In this document: positions 13,828 through 22,254 of the stretch, piece after piece
How the letters are laid out: each line of letters starts with the position of its first letter
Position numbering within the stretch: the stretch's first letter is position 1
Assembly (NCBI GenBank): GCA_017539215.1
Contig: JAFYHI010000032.1
Location: 1-60,760 of the forward strand
Direction: 5' to 3'
Source of the DNA: Clostridia bacterium
GTDB taxonomy: Bacteria; Bacillota; Clostridia; Christensenellales; CAG-138
Length of the DNA stretch: 60,760 nt
Notes under the pieces: generated by a model
The model's input: only the letters and a program-made list of their open reading frames with translations
The model's database searches: none
Told to the model about the DNA's origin: nothing
Made by a program: the position numbers and the translations under genes

Positions 13828-15135
13828 TTACTCCATACGGTATTCGCCGTCGCGCAGGATGCTGACGCGGGTGTTGTAGAAGGCGGTCATCGCATTTACC
13901 ATATAGTCAAGGTCGCGTGCGCCGGCGGTCTCGCAGGCGGAGTGCATGGCAAGCTGCGCAAGGCCTATATCCAGCGTGTTTATGGAAACGTGCGAGCCGG
14001 AGATATTGCCCAGCGTGCTGCCGCCCGGCGAATCCGAACGGTTGGCGAAGTGCTGACAGGGTATGCCGTTGTCCTTCAATATCCTGTGGAAGAAGGCCGA
14101 GGACACCGCGTCCGTGGTGTAGCGCTGATTGGCGTTGAACTTGATCACCACGCCCTCGTTCATAAAGGTGCAGTTGGTCTCATCGGTCTTTTCCGGGTGG
14201 TTGGGATGCACCGCGTGCGCGTTGTCCGCGGAGAGCATGAACGAGGCGGCAAGCGCGCGGTACTTCTCGTCGCCGGTCTGCCCCAGAGCTATCGAGATGC
14301 GGTCGAGCACGTCGTAAAGGAAGGTCGAATCGGCGCCCTGCTTGGTGCCGGAGCCGACCTCTTCGTTATCGAAAACGCAGAGCATGTTCACGCCGTTTGC
14401 GGGTGCGTCTGCCGCCTTGAACGCGGCAAGCCCGCTCCACGCGCACTCAAGGTCGTCAAGGCGGGGGCTCAATACGTACTCGTCGGCGGCGCCTATCACG
14501 CGGCCCTTTATGCGCGGATACAGGTACAGGTCACAGCCCAGGATATCGTCCTCGCATACGCCCGCGGCCTCCGCCACGGCGTTTTTGAAGCCGTCCTTCA
14601 CCGCGTCGCTGCCCATAAGGGGCATAAGGTCGGTCTGTGCGTTGTACTTGAAACCGTCGTTGATCTCGCGGTTCATGTGTATCGCAACGTTCGGTATAAC
14701 GAGCATATCGCGGTCAATGTCGATAAGCCTTGCCTCTATGCCGCGCTCCGTACGCACCACGACGCGCCCCGCAACGGAAAGGGGCCTGTCGAACCAGGTC
14801 GAAAACAGCATGCCGCCGTAACGCTCCACGTTGAGCTTTACATACTTGCCGCGCACGGAAAGCTCGGCATTTTCCTTTATCTTAAAGGTGGGGGAGTCGG
14901 AGTGCGCCGCGATTATGCGGTATGAATCGGCCCTGCCTTCAGGCAGCCTGAACGCTATCACGGAGCTCATGTTGCGGGTAACGAAGTATCCGCGCCCCGG
15001 CACGAGCGCCCAGGAAGAGCCCTCCTCAAGGCGGTCGAAGCCCGCGGCCTCAAGCTCGGAGCAGATGTTCGCCACGGCGTGGAACGCGGTGGGCGACGCA
15101 TCGATAAAATCAAAAAGTCCCTGTACGTTGCTCAT
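13828..15135 (-). CDS. apeB: M18 family aminopeptidase
   Basis: A 435-residue cytoplasmic metallo-aminopeptidase that removes N-terminal residues, probably acidic or neutral, from peptides. The dinuclear metal site can be followed in AAHSDSPTFKIK, DDLECAW, FDNEEVGSGTKQGADS and SADNAHAVHPNHPEK. The C-terminal block has DSPGGSTLGNI and then DIGLAQLAMHSACE. Length and order of motifs match bacterial M18 peptidases such as ApeB. The start at 15135 has AAGGG about eight bases upstream. It follows the ATP-grasp genes on the same strand by 76 bases and may be part of their transcript, which would put a peptidase after two possible peptide ligases. Confidence 0.95.
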   Translation of the reverse strand: MSNVQGLFDFIDASPTAFHAVANICSELEAAGFDRLEEGSSWALVPGRGYFVTRNMSSVIAFRLPEGRADSYRIIAAHSDSPTFKIKENAELSVRGKYVKLNVERYGGMLFSTWFDRPLSVAGRVVVRTERGIEARLIDIDRDMLVIPNVAIHMNREINDGFKYNAQTDLMPLMGSDAVKDGFKNAVAEAAGVCEDDILGCDLYLYPRIKGRVIGAADEYVLSPRLDDLECAWSGLAAFKAADAPANGVNMLCVFDNEEVGSGTKQGADSTFLYDVLDRISIALGQTGDEKYRALAASFMLSADNAHAVHPNHPEKTDETNCTFMNEGVVIKFNANQRYTTDAVSSAFFHRILKDNGIPCQHFANRSDSPGGSTLGNISGSHVSINTLDIGLAQLAMHSACETAGARDLDYMVNAMTAFYNTRVSILRDGEYRME

Positions 15136-15211
15136 ATTTTCAGCCCTTGACCCCTTAACGCGGGGTCTCCTTTCAAAATAGTTTCGTATTTACGGTGCGG
15201 CCCGCGCCGCG

Positions 15212-16033
15212 TTATATGCGCCCGCGCAGGCGCAAAAGGTATTCCGCGTGTGCGGCCGCCGGGTCCAAAAGCCCGTTTATGTACAGCATGCGCGCGCCGA
15301 CCGGGTCCTCTATCTCATTCAGCACCCAGCCTCCCGCATGCGGCATTACGTCGACCCCCGCGTAGTCAAGAGGCAGCGCCTCGCACACGCGCCCGACGAT
15401 CTCAAGCGCGGCTTTGGGTATCCCGTCCGCGCTTATCGGCACGGCCCTGCCGCCCAGCGAAAAGTTCGAACGAAAGTCCGTGTCCGACTCGCGCATCACG
15501 GCCGCCGCCGGCCTGCCGCCTATGACGTACACGCGCATATCGCGGCCCAAAGTATCGCAAAGCGGCTGGCAGACGCTCTTTTCGGGGTGCGTGGCCCTGT
15601 ACGCGGCATAGTCGGCTGCGCTTTTTATCATGCTCACGCCGCTGCCGCCGTGCCCCGCCGCGGGCTTTGCCACAAAGGGGAAGGGGAGGGGCGGCCGGTC
15701 CCCGCAAAGAACGGTCTCAAGCATAGGCACGGCCCCGTGAAGCAGCCCGTAGGTCGCAAGCTTATCGTTTGCCGTGCGCGTCAAAACGGTGGGATTGCTG
15801 ACGAAAAGCCCCGCGTTTTCAAGAAAGGACGCAAGCTCCGCGTCACGCGTGCGGTTTATTATGAAGTCCGCCCCGCGAAGCGCCGCAAGCACGCTCCCGG
15901 GCGAAAGACGGTCGACTATCATAAGCTCGGGAACGGCCCCGTGCGCGCAAAAAGCGGCAAAGTATTTGCGCACCAGCACGCGGCTGCGTTCGGCGTCGGC
16001 CCGCGTATATAGTATGGCGGCGCGGCTCAGCAT
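15212..16033 (-). CDS. ATP-grasp ligase, RimK-like (second of a pair)
   Basis: A 273-residue ATP-grasp protein. FPFVAKPAAGHGGSGVSMI is the nucleotide-binding lysine strand and glycine loop. RDMRVYVIGGRPAAAVMRES and the C-terminal WVLNEIEDPVGARMLYING hold the magnesium-binding acidic residues. Such enzymes join a carboxylate to an amine through an acyl phosphate. The start at 16033 overlaps the previous gene as ATGCTGA, so it is coupled to the first ATP-grasp protein. The two are similar in plan but clearly diverged, which suggests two successive or alternative substrates. The substrate is unknown. Confidence 0.8.
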   Translation of the reverse strand: MLSRAAILYTRADAERSRVLVRKYFAAFCAHGAVPELMIVDRLSPGSVLAALRGADFIINRTRDAELASFLENAGLFVSNPTVLTRTANDKLATYGLLHGAVPMLETVLCGDRPPLPFPFVAKPAAGHGGSGVSMIKSAADYAAYRATHPEKSVCQPLCDTLGRDMRVYVIGGRPAAAVMRESDTDFRSNFSLGGRAVPISADGIPKAALEIVGRVCEALPLDYAGVDVMPHAGGWVLNEIEDPVGARMLYINGLLDPAAAHAEYLLRLRGRI

Positions 16034-16914
16034 CCGTCCGCCCCGCGCAGTATATAGCGCATTATCTCGTCGGCGGCGTTTACGCCCGTGCATTCGAATA
16101 TGGATTTGAAATGCGCGTTGGAGTTGACCTCGCACACCACGGGCCCGTCGTTTGAGAGCAGCAGGTCCACGCCGCAGAAGTCCAGCCCCAGCACCTCCGC
16201 CGTGCGCAGGGCAAGGCGGGTCTCCTCAAAGGTCGGGGTATGGGGCCGCATCACGCCTCCGTTTGATATGTTGGCTCTGAAATCGCCATTCGGGTTCGTG
16301 CGCTCCATGGCGGCGACGACCCTTCCGCCCACAACGTTCAGACGCAGGTCGCGCCCCGCGCTTTCGCGTATGAACTCCTGAAATATCACGCGCCTGCCGC
16401 AAACGCCGTCAAGTATGCGGTCGGCGTCCTCGGGGGTCTCGGCAAGATACACCTGCTTTCCGAATGAGCCGAACGCCTCTTTAATAACGAGCGGGCTGCC
16501 CAGAATGCCGAACATATCCCGCACGAAGGCGCGGTCGGTGTAGCCGACGTTCTCGTAAGTAAAGGGCGCCGACACCGTGCGCGGCATGGGAACAAAACCG
16601 CTCAGCGCAAGGTGGGTCAGCGCCTTGTCGTCGCAAAGCTCAATTGCGCGGGCGGAGTTTAACAGCCTCATCCCCCTTGCCTCAAGCGCACGGGCGAGTA
16701 TCACGTCTTTGTCGTAAAACAACACAAAATCCGGAGCCTCATCCGGCAGCCTGCCGCCCCCGCCGCAGATGGCGGGCAGCAGCTCGTCGTTCGTGTAAAC
16801 GTCAAGGCCGATGCCGTGCTGTGCTGCAGCTCCGCACAAAAGCCCGGTAAGCTCCGTGAATTTACTTGTGTTCAGAAAACGGTTGACAACGAGCCAGCCA
16901 TTGGGTTTGCCCAT
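16027..16914 (-). CDS. ATP-grasp ligase, RimK-like (first of a pair)
   Basis: A 295-residue protein of the RimK/LysX-type ATP-grasp group. SPLVIKEAFGSFGKQVYL gives the ATP-binding lysine and glycine loop, VIFQEFIRESAGRDLRLNVV the adenine-side region, and VCEVNSNAHFKSI the metal-binding glutamate/asparagine pair. FRANISNGG is a common RimK-like signature. Family members add glutamate or other amino acids to proteins, cofactors or amino acids. The start at 16914 has GAGGG seven to eight bases upstream. It lies 10 bases after the DUF695-like gene in the alaS operon. Confidence 0.82.
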   Translation of the reverse strand: MGKPNGWLVVNRFLNTSKFTELTGLLCGAAAQHGIGLDVYTNDELLPAICGGGGRLPDEAPDFVLFYDKDVILARALEARGMRLLNSARAIELCDDKALTHLALSGFVPMPRTVSAPFTYENVGYTDRAFVRDMFGILGSPLVIKEAFGSFGKQVYLAETPEDADRILDGVCGRRVIFQEFIRESAGRDLRLNVVGGRVVAAMERTNPNGDFRANISNGGVMRPHTPTFEETRLALRTAEVLGLDFCGVDLLLSNDGPVVCEVNSNAHFKSIFECTGVNAADEIMRYILRGADGC

Positions 16915-16924
16915 CTTATCGCCC

Positions 16925-17683
16925 TCAATATCGCTTGCTCACCGACTTAGGCACTATGTTGCAGTCCCAGTACAGAAGCCTTCCCTCGAGCTTTTGTGCA
17001 AGACGCACCGTGCGTACGGTAAGCCCGTCTATGTCCTCGCGCTTCAGCGTGGATATGCGGTAGATCACAACGCCGTTCGGCATATCGTATTCGCTCAGGA
17101 ACTCCGCCGGCCCTATCGCATAGCCCGCCTGACGCGCGGCCTCCTCAAAAAGCAGGCGCTGCTGCTCCGCCCGGAAGCAAACGTGCAGGTTGATCCTGCG
17201 GGAGGCCTCGGTGTTGTCGCCTATCTTGCGCAGCTTCTCGACCTGCTCGCGGTTTTTGACGGTCTGATACTTGGTCTCGTTGGGGTACAGGAGCTGAAAA
17301 TAGGTGGCCCAATCCTCCTCGCGCTTGCCGCCGACGCGGCAAAGCAGTTTCTTTTCCTTTGCGGCAAGCTGCTCTATCGCGTCGTATTCATCCTTCGAGG
17401 CGACGTAAAAATAGTACTGCCTCAGCGCCCCGGCCTGCACAAAGCCCGCGGGCATCGTGCGCACGCGCTTGGCGCATTTGGCGGCCAAAGCATCTATCCT
17501 GCGTATGTCCGCGGGGGTCAGGGGCCTGTCCTCCCTGGGCTGCGAACAAAAGTACACCAGCATGCCGCGGGCCTCGTCGGGAGCCTTCCGGTAATAGGAA
17601 AGCTCCACGCCGAATTTAGCGTCCTCGCCCTCGAGCTGCCAGTCGTATTCAAGCCAGTTCGAATGCTCCGCCATATTATTCAA
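16925..17683 (-). CDS. DUF695/RraB-like protein
   Basis: A protein of about 252 residues with two parts. The N-terminal half resembles DUF695 (WLEYDWQLEGEDAKFGVELSYY in pieces, then a short helical region). The C-terminal half (about 140-235) resembles the ferredoxin-like RraB fold (DNTEASRRINLHVCFRAEQ and FEEAARQAGYAI). In E. coli RraB inhibits RNase E; whether this protein acts on RNA is not known. The start is either TTG at 17683, with AAAGG six bases upstream, or ATG at 17674 without a good site; TTG is preferred. It overlaps the end of alaS, so the two are translationally coupled. Confidence 0.7.
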   Translation of the reverse strand: MNNMAEHSNWLEYDWQLEGEDAKFGVELSYYRKAPDEARGMLVYFCSQPREDRPLTPADIRRIDALAAKCAKRVRTMPAGFVQAGALRQYYFYVASKDEYDAIEQLAAKEKKLLCRVGGKREEDWATYFQLLYPNETKYQTVKNREQVEKLRKIGDNTEASRRINLHVCFRAEQQRLLFEEAARQAGYAIGPAEFLSEYDMPNGVVIYRISTLKREDIDGLTVRTVRLAQKLEGRLLYWDCNIVPKSVSKRY

Positions 17684-19466
17684 GCACGGCCTTTATCCTG
17701 CGCACGCCGGAGGAGGAGGCCTCTTCCTTCTTTATTTTGAAAGTGCCCAGCTCGCCGGTGCGGTTTGCATGCGGGCCCCCGCACATCTCGCAGGAATACT
17801 TGCCCATGGTGTACACCTTGACCAGTTCGCCGTATTTCTTCTCAAACACACCTATCGCGCCCCTCGCCTTGGCCTCGGGCACGGTCATTTCCTCACAGGT
17901 TATCTCAACGTCGGCCTGTATCGCGTCGTTCACGTACTTTTCGACCTCGCGGAGCTCCTCGGGAGTGACCTTCCTGGGGAAGGAGAAGTCAAAGCGGAGC
18001 CTCTCCGCGGTTATGTTGGAGCCGCGCTGGAATATGTTGTCGTCGTTCAGCACCTTCCTCAGGCCTGCCTGCAGCAGATGCGTTGCGGAGTGGAGGCGGG
18101 TCGTCGCTTCGGAATGGTCGGCAAGACCGCCCTTGAACTTCTGCTCGGCGCCGGCCCTTGATTTGGCCTGATGCTCGGCAAACGCCGCCTTGTAGCCCTC
18201 TATGTCTACCGTCAGGCCGTTTTCCTTTGCAAGCTCCTGCGTAAACTCCACGGGGAAGCCGAACGTGTCGAACAGGTGAAATGCCGTTACGCCGTCTATC
18301 ACACCGTTTGCAAAGGTGTTCTTCACGCGCTCGAACTCCTTCGTGCCCTGCTTTAAGGTCTTCTGGAACTTGCCCTCCTCGGCGTCAAGCTCCGCCACGA
18401 TGCGGGCGCGGTTCTCGCAAAGCTCGGGATAAACCCCGCCGTAGGTATCTATCACGGCCTCCGCCACGCGTGAGATGCTCATCTCGGGCATGCCGAGCTG
18501 CATTGCGTAGCGGATCGCGCGGCGGATGATGCGGCGCAGTATGTAGCCCTGGTCCACGTTCGAGGGGGTGACGCCCCGCTGGTCGCCCAGCATGAATGAG
18601 GCCGTCCTCATATGGTCGGCGATTATGCGGAACGCGCGCGTCACCTCGCCGCCGTCGCGGTAGTTTTTGCCCGAAAGCTCCGATATCCTTTGAAGTATGC
18701 CGGTAAACGCGTCGGTGTCGTAAACGCTGGGCACGCCCTGCAGAGTGGCGACCGTGCGCTCAAGGCCCATGCCGGTATCGACGTTCTTCTGAGCAAGCGG
18801 CTCGTATTTGCCGTCGGCGGTCTTGTTGTACTGCATGAATACGTCGTTCCAGATCTCAAGGTACTTGCCGCAGTCGCAGCCGGGGAAGCAGTCCTTGCCG
18901 CAGGGCTCCTTGCCGGTGTCTATGAACATTTCGGTATCGGGGCCGCAGGGGCCGGTCTGTCCGGCGGGGCCCCACCAGTTATGCTTGCGTCCGAGATAGA
19001 ATATGTGCGAGGGGTCCGCGCCCATCTCCACCCAGCGGTCGTGCGCCTCGGTGTCGCGGGGCAGCCCGTCCTCGCCGGCAAAACAGGTAAAGTACAGCTT
19101 ATCCTTGTCAATGCCGAGCCATTCCTCGCCCGTCAGAAATTCCCAGCTCCATTCTATCGCCTCACGCTTGAAATAATCGCCCAGGCTCCAGTTGCCGAGC
19201 ATTTCAAAGAAGGTGCAGTGGCTGGCGTCGCCCACCTCGTCGATGTCGCCGGTGCGCACGCATTTCTGCACGTCTGCAAGGCGGCTGCCCGCAGGGTGCT
19301 TCGCGCCCAAAAGGTAAGGAACGAGCGGATGCATGCCCGCCATGGTAAACAGGGCGGTCGGGTCGTTCTCGGGCACGAGCGAGGCAGAGGATATAATGGC
19401 GTGGCCCTTCCCGGCAAAGAAGCGCAGGTAAAGCTCGCGCAGTTCGGCAGTGGTCAGATTCTTCAT
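17676..19466 (-). CDS. alaS: Alanine-tRNA ligase, short form without the C-Ala domain
   Basis: Charges tRNA-Ala with alanine. The catalytic core shows FFAGKGHAIISSASLVPEN, CTFFEMLGNWSLGDYFK, GPAGQTGPCGPDTEMF and NVDTGMGLERTVATLQG. A cysteine-rich insert (CGKDCFPGCDCGKY) sits before EIWNDVFMQY. The editing domain is present: HSATH gives HxxxH and CEMCGGPH the second half of the zinc site. The protein stops after this, at 596 residues, where most bacterial AlaRS continue for about 280 residues with an oligomerisation/C-Ala region. The reading frame ends cleanly and the next gene overlaps it, so this is a natural short form, not a broken gene. The start at 19466 has GGAAAGGAC about 11 bases upstream. 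Confidence 0.93.
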   Translation of the reverse strand: MKNLTTAELRELYLRFFAGKGHAIISSASLVPENDPTALFTMAGMHPLVPYLLGAKHPAGSRLADVQKCVRTGDIDEVGDASHCTFFEMLGNWSLGDYFKREAIEWSWEFLTGEEWLGIDKDKLYFTCFAGEDGLPRDTEAHDRWVEMGADPSHIFYLGRKHNWWGPAGQTGPCGPDTEMFIDTGKEPCGKDCFPGCDCGKYLEIWNDVFMQYNKTADGKYEPLAQKNVDTGMGLERTVATLQGVPSVYDTDAFTGILQRISELSGKNYRDGGEVTRAFRIIADHMRTASFMLGDQRGVTPSNVDQGYILRRIIRRAIRYAMQLGMPEMSISRVAEAVIDTYGGVYPELCENRARIVAELDAEEGKFQKTLKQGTKEFERVKNTFANGVIDGVTAFHLFDTFGFPVEFTQELAKENGLTVDIEGYKAAFAEHQAKSRAGAEQKFKGGLADHSEATTRLHSATHLLQAGLRKVLNDDNIFQRGSNITAERLRFDFSFPRKVTPEELREVEKYVNDAIQADVEITCEEMTVPEAKARGAIGVFEKKYGELVKVYTMGKYSCEMCGGPHANRTGELGTFKIKKEEASSSGVRRIKAVLE

Positions 19467-19525
19467 ATAATAAGGACGTCCTTTCCTTAAGGGGCGGTAC
19501 CCCTTTGCATATTAAATCAACCTAT

Positions 19526-19554
19526 ATTATACCTCATACAGGGGGGCTTGTCAA
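19526..19554 (-). promoter_or_regulatory. alaS operon promoter
   Basis: Minus-strand -35 TTGACA (19549-19554) and -10 TATAAT (19526-19531), 17-base spacer: a consensus promoter. No T-box element was found in the leader of about 55 bases. Confidence 0.85.
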
Positions 19555-19636
19555 ACCCCCGTAAGGGCCTTGAAGACGCCGCGCACGGCGTAAAACCCAC
19601 AGGGACGGAAGGAGCTTTGTTTTTGAGTTTAACGTA

Positions 19637-19665
19637 TGGACAAAGCCCGCGGCAGATGTTATAAT
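19637..19665 (+). promoter_or_regulatory. ybaB-recR promoter
   Basis: -35 TGGACA (19637-19642) and -10 TATAAT (19660-19665), 17-base spacer. Between this and the alaS promoter the only structure seen is a 6-bp hairpin (ACGCCG 19576-19581 with CGGCGT 19586-19591). Confidence 0.75.
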
Positions 19666-19700
19666 CGGATGAACAGCAATCCCATTAGGAGGTATTTATT

Positions 19701-20033
19701 ATGGCAAGAGGCGGTTTTCCCGGCATGGGCGGCAATATGCAGCAGATGATGATGCGCGCGCAGAAGATGCAGCAGGATATCCAGCGCGTACAGGAGGAGG
19801 TCGGCTCGCGCGAGCTTGAGTACAGCGCGGGCGGCGGCGCCGTAAAGGTCACGATCTACGGCCGTAAGGAGATAAAGTCCGTCGAGATACAGCCCGAAGT
19901 GGTGGATCCCGACGATATCGAAATGCTGCAGGATCTTATCGTTGCCGCGGTAAACGGCGCGGTGGCGCTTGCCGAAGAAACGATGAACGCCGAGATGAGC
20001 AAGGTCATCGGCGGTATGAATCTGCCGTTCTGA
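19701..20033 (+). CDS. YbaB/EbfC family nucleoid-associated protein
   Basis: A 110-residue DNA-binding protein of the YbaB/EbfC family, which forms tweezer-like dimers. A glycine/methionine-rich start (GGFPGMGGNMQQMMMRAQKM) is followed by a long helix, then the sheet VKVTIYGRKEIKSVEIQPE and VDPDDIEMLQDLIVAAVN. Length is normal. AGGAGG lies before the ATG at 19701. It overlaps recR by one base. In many Firmicutes dnaX precedes this pair; here dnaX is absent and alaS diverges instead. Confidence 0.95.
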   Translation: MARGGFPGMGGNMQQMMMRAQKMQQDIQRVQEEVGSRELEYSAGGGAVKVTIYGRKEIKSVEIQPEVVDPDDIEMLQDLIVAAVNGAVALAEETMNAEMSKVIGGMNLPF

Positions 20034-20626
20034 TGAGCACCCGTTCCATCGACAACCTGACCGCGCGACTCAACCGTCTGCCGGGCATCGGAATAAAGAC
20101 GGCGCAAAGGCTTGCGTACCATATACTCGACCTTGACCCGGACGAAGTGCGGGGCTTGGCCGAGGCGCTGACCGACGCAAAAAGCCGCGTGCATTACTGC
20201 CCCGTCTGCGGCAATTACACCGAGGACGAGCTTTGCTCGGTCTGCTCCGACCCAAAGCGCGACCGTTCGCTCATCTGCGTGGTGCGCGACGCGCGCGACG
20301 TTTCGTTTATGGAGCGCATGCGTGAGTTTCGCGGGCTTTATCACGTTCTGGGCGGAACGCTTTCGCCAATGGACGGCGTCGGCCCGGACGACATACGCAT
20401 CTCCGAGCTTTTGGAAAGGGTCAGGGGCGGCGAGGTCAAAGAGGTGGTCCTTGCCACCAACCCCGACGTTGAGGGCGAGGCGACGGCCGCCTATATCGCG
20501 GGCAAATTAAAGCCCATGGGCATACGCACCACGCGCATAGCGCACGGCATACCCATAGGCGGCAACCTTGAGTTCGTGGACGAGATAACGCTGTTCAAGG
20601 CCATGGAGAACCGCAGAGAGGTATAA
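20033..20626 (+). CDS. recR: Recombination mediator RecR
   Basis: A 197-residue protein that works with RecO (and RecF) to load RecA on gapped DNA. Visible parts: a helix-hairpin-helix (LNRLPGIGIKTAQRLAYHIL), a four-cysteine zinc finger (CPVCGNYTEDELCSVC), a Toprim domain (SLICVVRDARDVSFME), and the C-terminal Walker-B-like TNPDVEGEATAAYI. Length matches the family. The start codon shares one base with the ybaB stop (TGATG), so translation is coupled. Confidence 0.97.
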   Translation: MSTRSIDNLTARLNRLPGIGIKTAQRLAYHILDLDPDEVRGLAEALTDAKSRVHYCPVCGNYTEDELCSVCSDPKRDRSLICVVRDARDVSFMERMREFRGLYHVLGGTLSPMDGVGPDDIRISELLERVRGGEVKEVVLATNPDVEGEATAAYIAGKLKPMGIRTTRIAHGIPIGGNLEFVDEITLFKAMENRREV

Positions 20627-20659
20627 GGCTCTTCGCCCGATACGGCATTGTTAAAAGTA

Positions 20660-20690
20660 AAAAGCCCGGCGCTTTCCGCACCGGGCTTTT
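20660..20690. terminator. Bidirectional terminator
   Basis: AAAAGCCCGG pairs with CCGGGCTTTT around an 11-base loop, between recR and the converging lipoprotein gene. Confidence 0.85.
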
Positions 20691-20697
20691 GTGTGCA

Positions 20698-21852
20698 TCA
20701 GCCTTCGCTTTGCCAAACGATCCCCGCTTCGCCGGTCGCCGTGTCAAAGCGCAGGATGAAGCTTAAAGGCTTATCAAACGAGAACGAGATAAAGCTATAG
20801 TAAAACGCGCCCCCGTCACAGCCGATATAGCTCCTTCCGTAAAGGGCTTCCGGCATCCGGGGAAGGGGAAAGCTCCCCGCAAACAGCGTTTCGCCCGAGT
20901 CCGAAACGATCTCCCATTCGCTGCGCGTTATCCAATGCATCCCGCAGCCGACGCCCGCGTCAAGGCGGCCTTCGCCGTCGTCAAGCCTTGTTTCGCCTGT
21001 TTCGGGGCAATAGTACAGCGGCCTGCTTCCGCCCAGAACCACCCGGTCTTCGTCCGTAAAAATATAGGAGAAATCATATTCGTTAACACCGTGCAGCAGC
21101 TCTTCGGCCTTGCCGGAGGCCGGATCGTAAACGAACAGCCTGTAACCGAGCGTGGGTTCTTCGTCATCTTCTTCGGCATAGGCGGAGAGCCTTTCGCACT
21201 CGGCAAAGTACAGCTTATCGCCCCGAAACCTGCCGAACACCGCGCCTGCGGGCAGCGTTGAGGAATAGATCGGTTCGGCGCTGCCTCCGCCGAGCGGCTG
21301 ACGGAACACCGCACAGTCGAAAACCGAGGTGCCGTTTTCAACGCGTTCCGCGCTGCCGCAGAAGTATGCGTACCCGTCGTGTATGCAAAGCGTTCCGTAT
21401 CCGCAGACCTTTGCGTAAAGCGCCGCGTCAGGCTCCGCTTCGGTCCTGCGGTCGCTTCCGTCAATTTCAGCCGAATACAGAGTGCAGCGCGTCCCGGCCG
21501 ACTCTATCCAATAAAGCCTGCCGCTGTCATAGGTCAGACAGATATCGCCCGTCCCGCCGACGAACGCGTTGCAGGAGGCGCTGTCGTGCGTGCACTCTGG
21601 CTTGCCGCAAAGCGGCATTGCCGCTCCGCCGGAGGCTTCGGCAGTCCACAGCCTGCGCCCGCCCGGCCCGTATTGGTCGAGAAAGATCATATCCCCGCCG
21701 ATCTTCACGCAGTCCGAGCAGAAGTTTACAAAGTATGGGTCGGCTTCTTCCGCCGAAACCGGCCCGCCTTGCGCGCCGCCGCAGCCGCAAATAAGCAAAG
21801 CGGCAAGGATCGCAAAGCAAACAAGTCCGCAGGTTAAAGTACCGGTTTTCAT
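20698..21852 (-). CDS. Secreted lipoprotein with propeller-like repeats
   Basis: A 384-residue protein. A signal peptide (MKTGTLTCGLVCFAILAALL) ends in a lipobox-like ICGC. The body has repeated short sheets with YWIE, YFCG, LYFAE and LFVYDP, which suggest a beta-propeller of six or so blades. CGKPECTHDSASCNAF near residue 80 is a cysteine/histidine motif shared by a group of clostridial lipoproteins. The start is the ATG at 21852; the frame continues upstream only to a TTG without support, and the ribosome site (GAGG, 13 bases) is weak. The function is unknown: a surface sensor or ligand-binding protein is a reasonable reading. Confidence 0.65.
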   Translation of the reverse strand: MKTGTLTCGLVCFAILAALLICGCGGAQGGPVSAEEADPYFVNFCSDCVKIGGDMIFLDQYGPGGRRLWTAEASGGAAMPLCGKPECTHDSASCNAFVGGTGDICLTYDSGRLYWIESAGTRCTLYSAEIDGSDRRTEAEPDAALYAKVCGYGTLCIHDGYAYFCGSAERVENGTSVFDCAVFRQPLGGGSAEPIYSSTLPAGAVFGRFRGDKLYFAECERLSAYAEEDDEEPTLGYRLFVYDPASGKAEELLHGVNEYDFSYIFTDEDRVVLGGSRPLYYCPETGETRLDDGEGRLDAGVGCGMHWITRSEWEIVSDSGETLFAGSFPLPRMPEALYGRSYIGCDGGAFYYSFISFSFDKPLSFILRFDTATGEAGIVWQSEG

Positions 21853-21974
21853 AGAGTCAATGAACCTCAGTTGTATAGTCCTCAAATTTTGTTATGCGCT
21901 GATATAGGTTTCGGATTCCATACGTCCAATACAGGCTTACGTTCATCAAAAAATGCGAACCGCTGTCTGAAAAG

Positions 21975-22003
21975 AGTATAGCATAATGATAAAACTTGCG
22001 CAA
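21975..22003 (-). promoter_or_regulatory. Promoter of the propeller lipoprotein
   Basis: Minus-strand -35 TTGCGC (21998-22003) and -10 TATACT (21975-21980), 17-base spacer. The leader is about 115 bases. The A+T-rich stretch 22004-22153 beyond it shows no gene or structure. Confidence 0.65.
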
Positions 22004-22153
22004 CAGTCTTTTTCAAAAAAATTAAAATATATTTATTCGCCTTCCGCGGCATATTGAAAAAAGACCTTGTACGGCAATATTGCCGCAGATATGAGAGAAA
22101 GCGCGGTATTTGCGAACGGCCGGATGGATTTTACAATACCGGCGGAAATAAAA

Positions 22154-22181
22154 GCAGGAAGAGGTCCTGACCTCTTCCTGC
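22154..22181 (-). terminator. Terminator after the LRR-dockerin gene
   Basis: A perfect stem, GCAGGAAGAGGT with ACCTCTTCCTGC, and a four-base loop; TTTTATTT follows on the minus strand. Confidence 0.85.
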
Positions 22182-22254
22182 GGAAATCATTTTGCGGGCG
22201 CCCCGAACGGGGTCCGCATCACGGCGGGGTTTTGCAAAACGCGCTCACCGCGCC

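Noticed and set aside
17676-17700. Frameshift truncating alaS
   Set aside because: No AlaRS-like continuation exists in any frame downstream; the coupled DUF695 gene begins there.
19470-19481. AAGGACGTCCTT palindrome over the alaS ribosome site
   Set aside because: Too short with no loop to form a hairpin in RNA; probably chance.
19467-19636. T-box riboswitch before alaS, or an SRP RNA before ybaB
   Set aside because: No T-box TGGNACC core or specifier stem. The GGACGGAAGGAGC stretch recalls the SRP GGAA loop, but the flanking bases do not pair.
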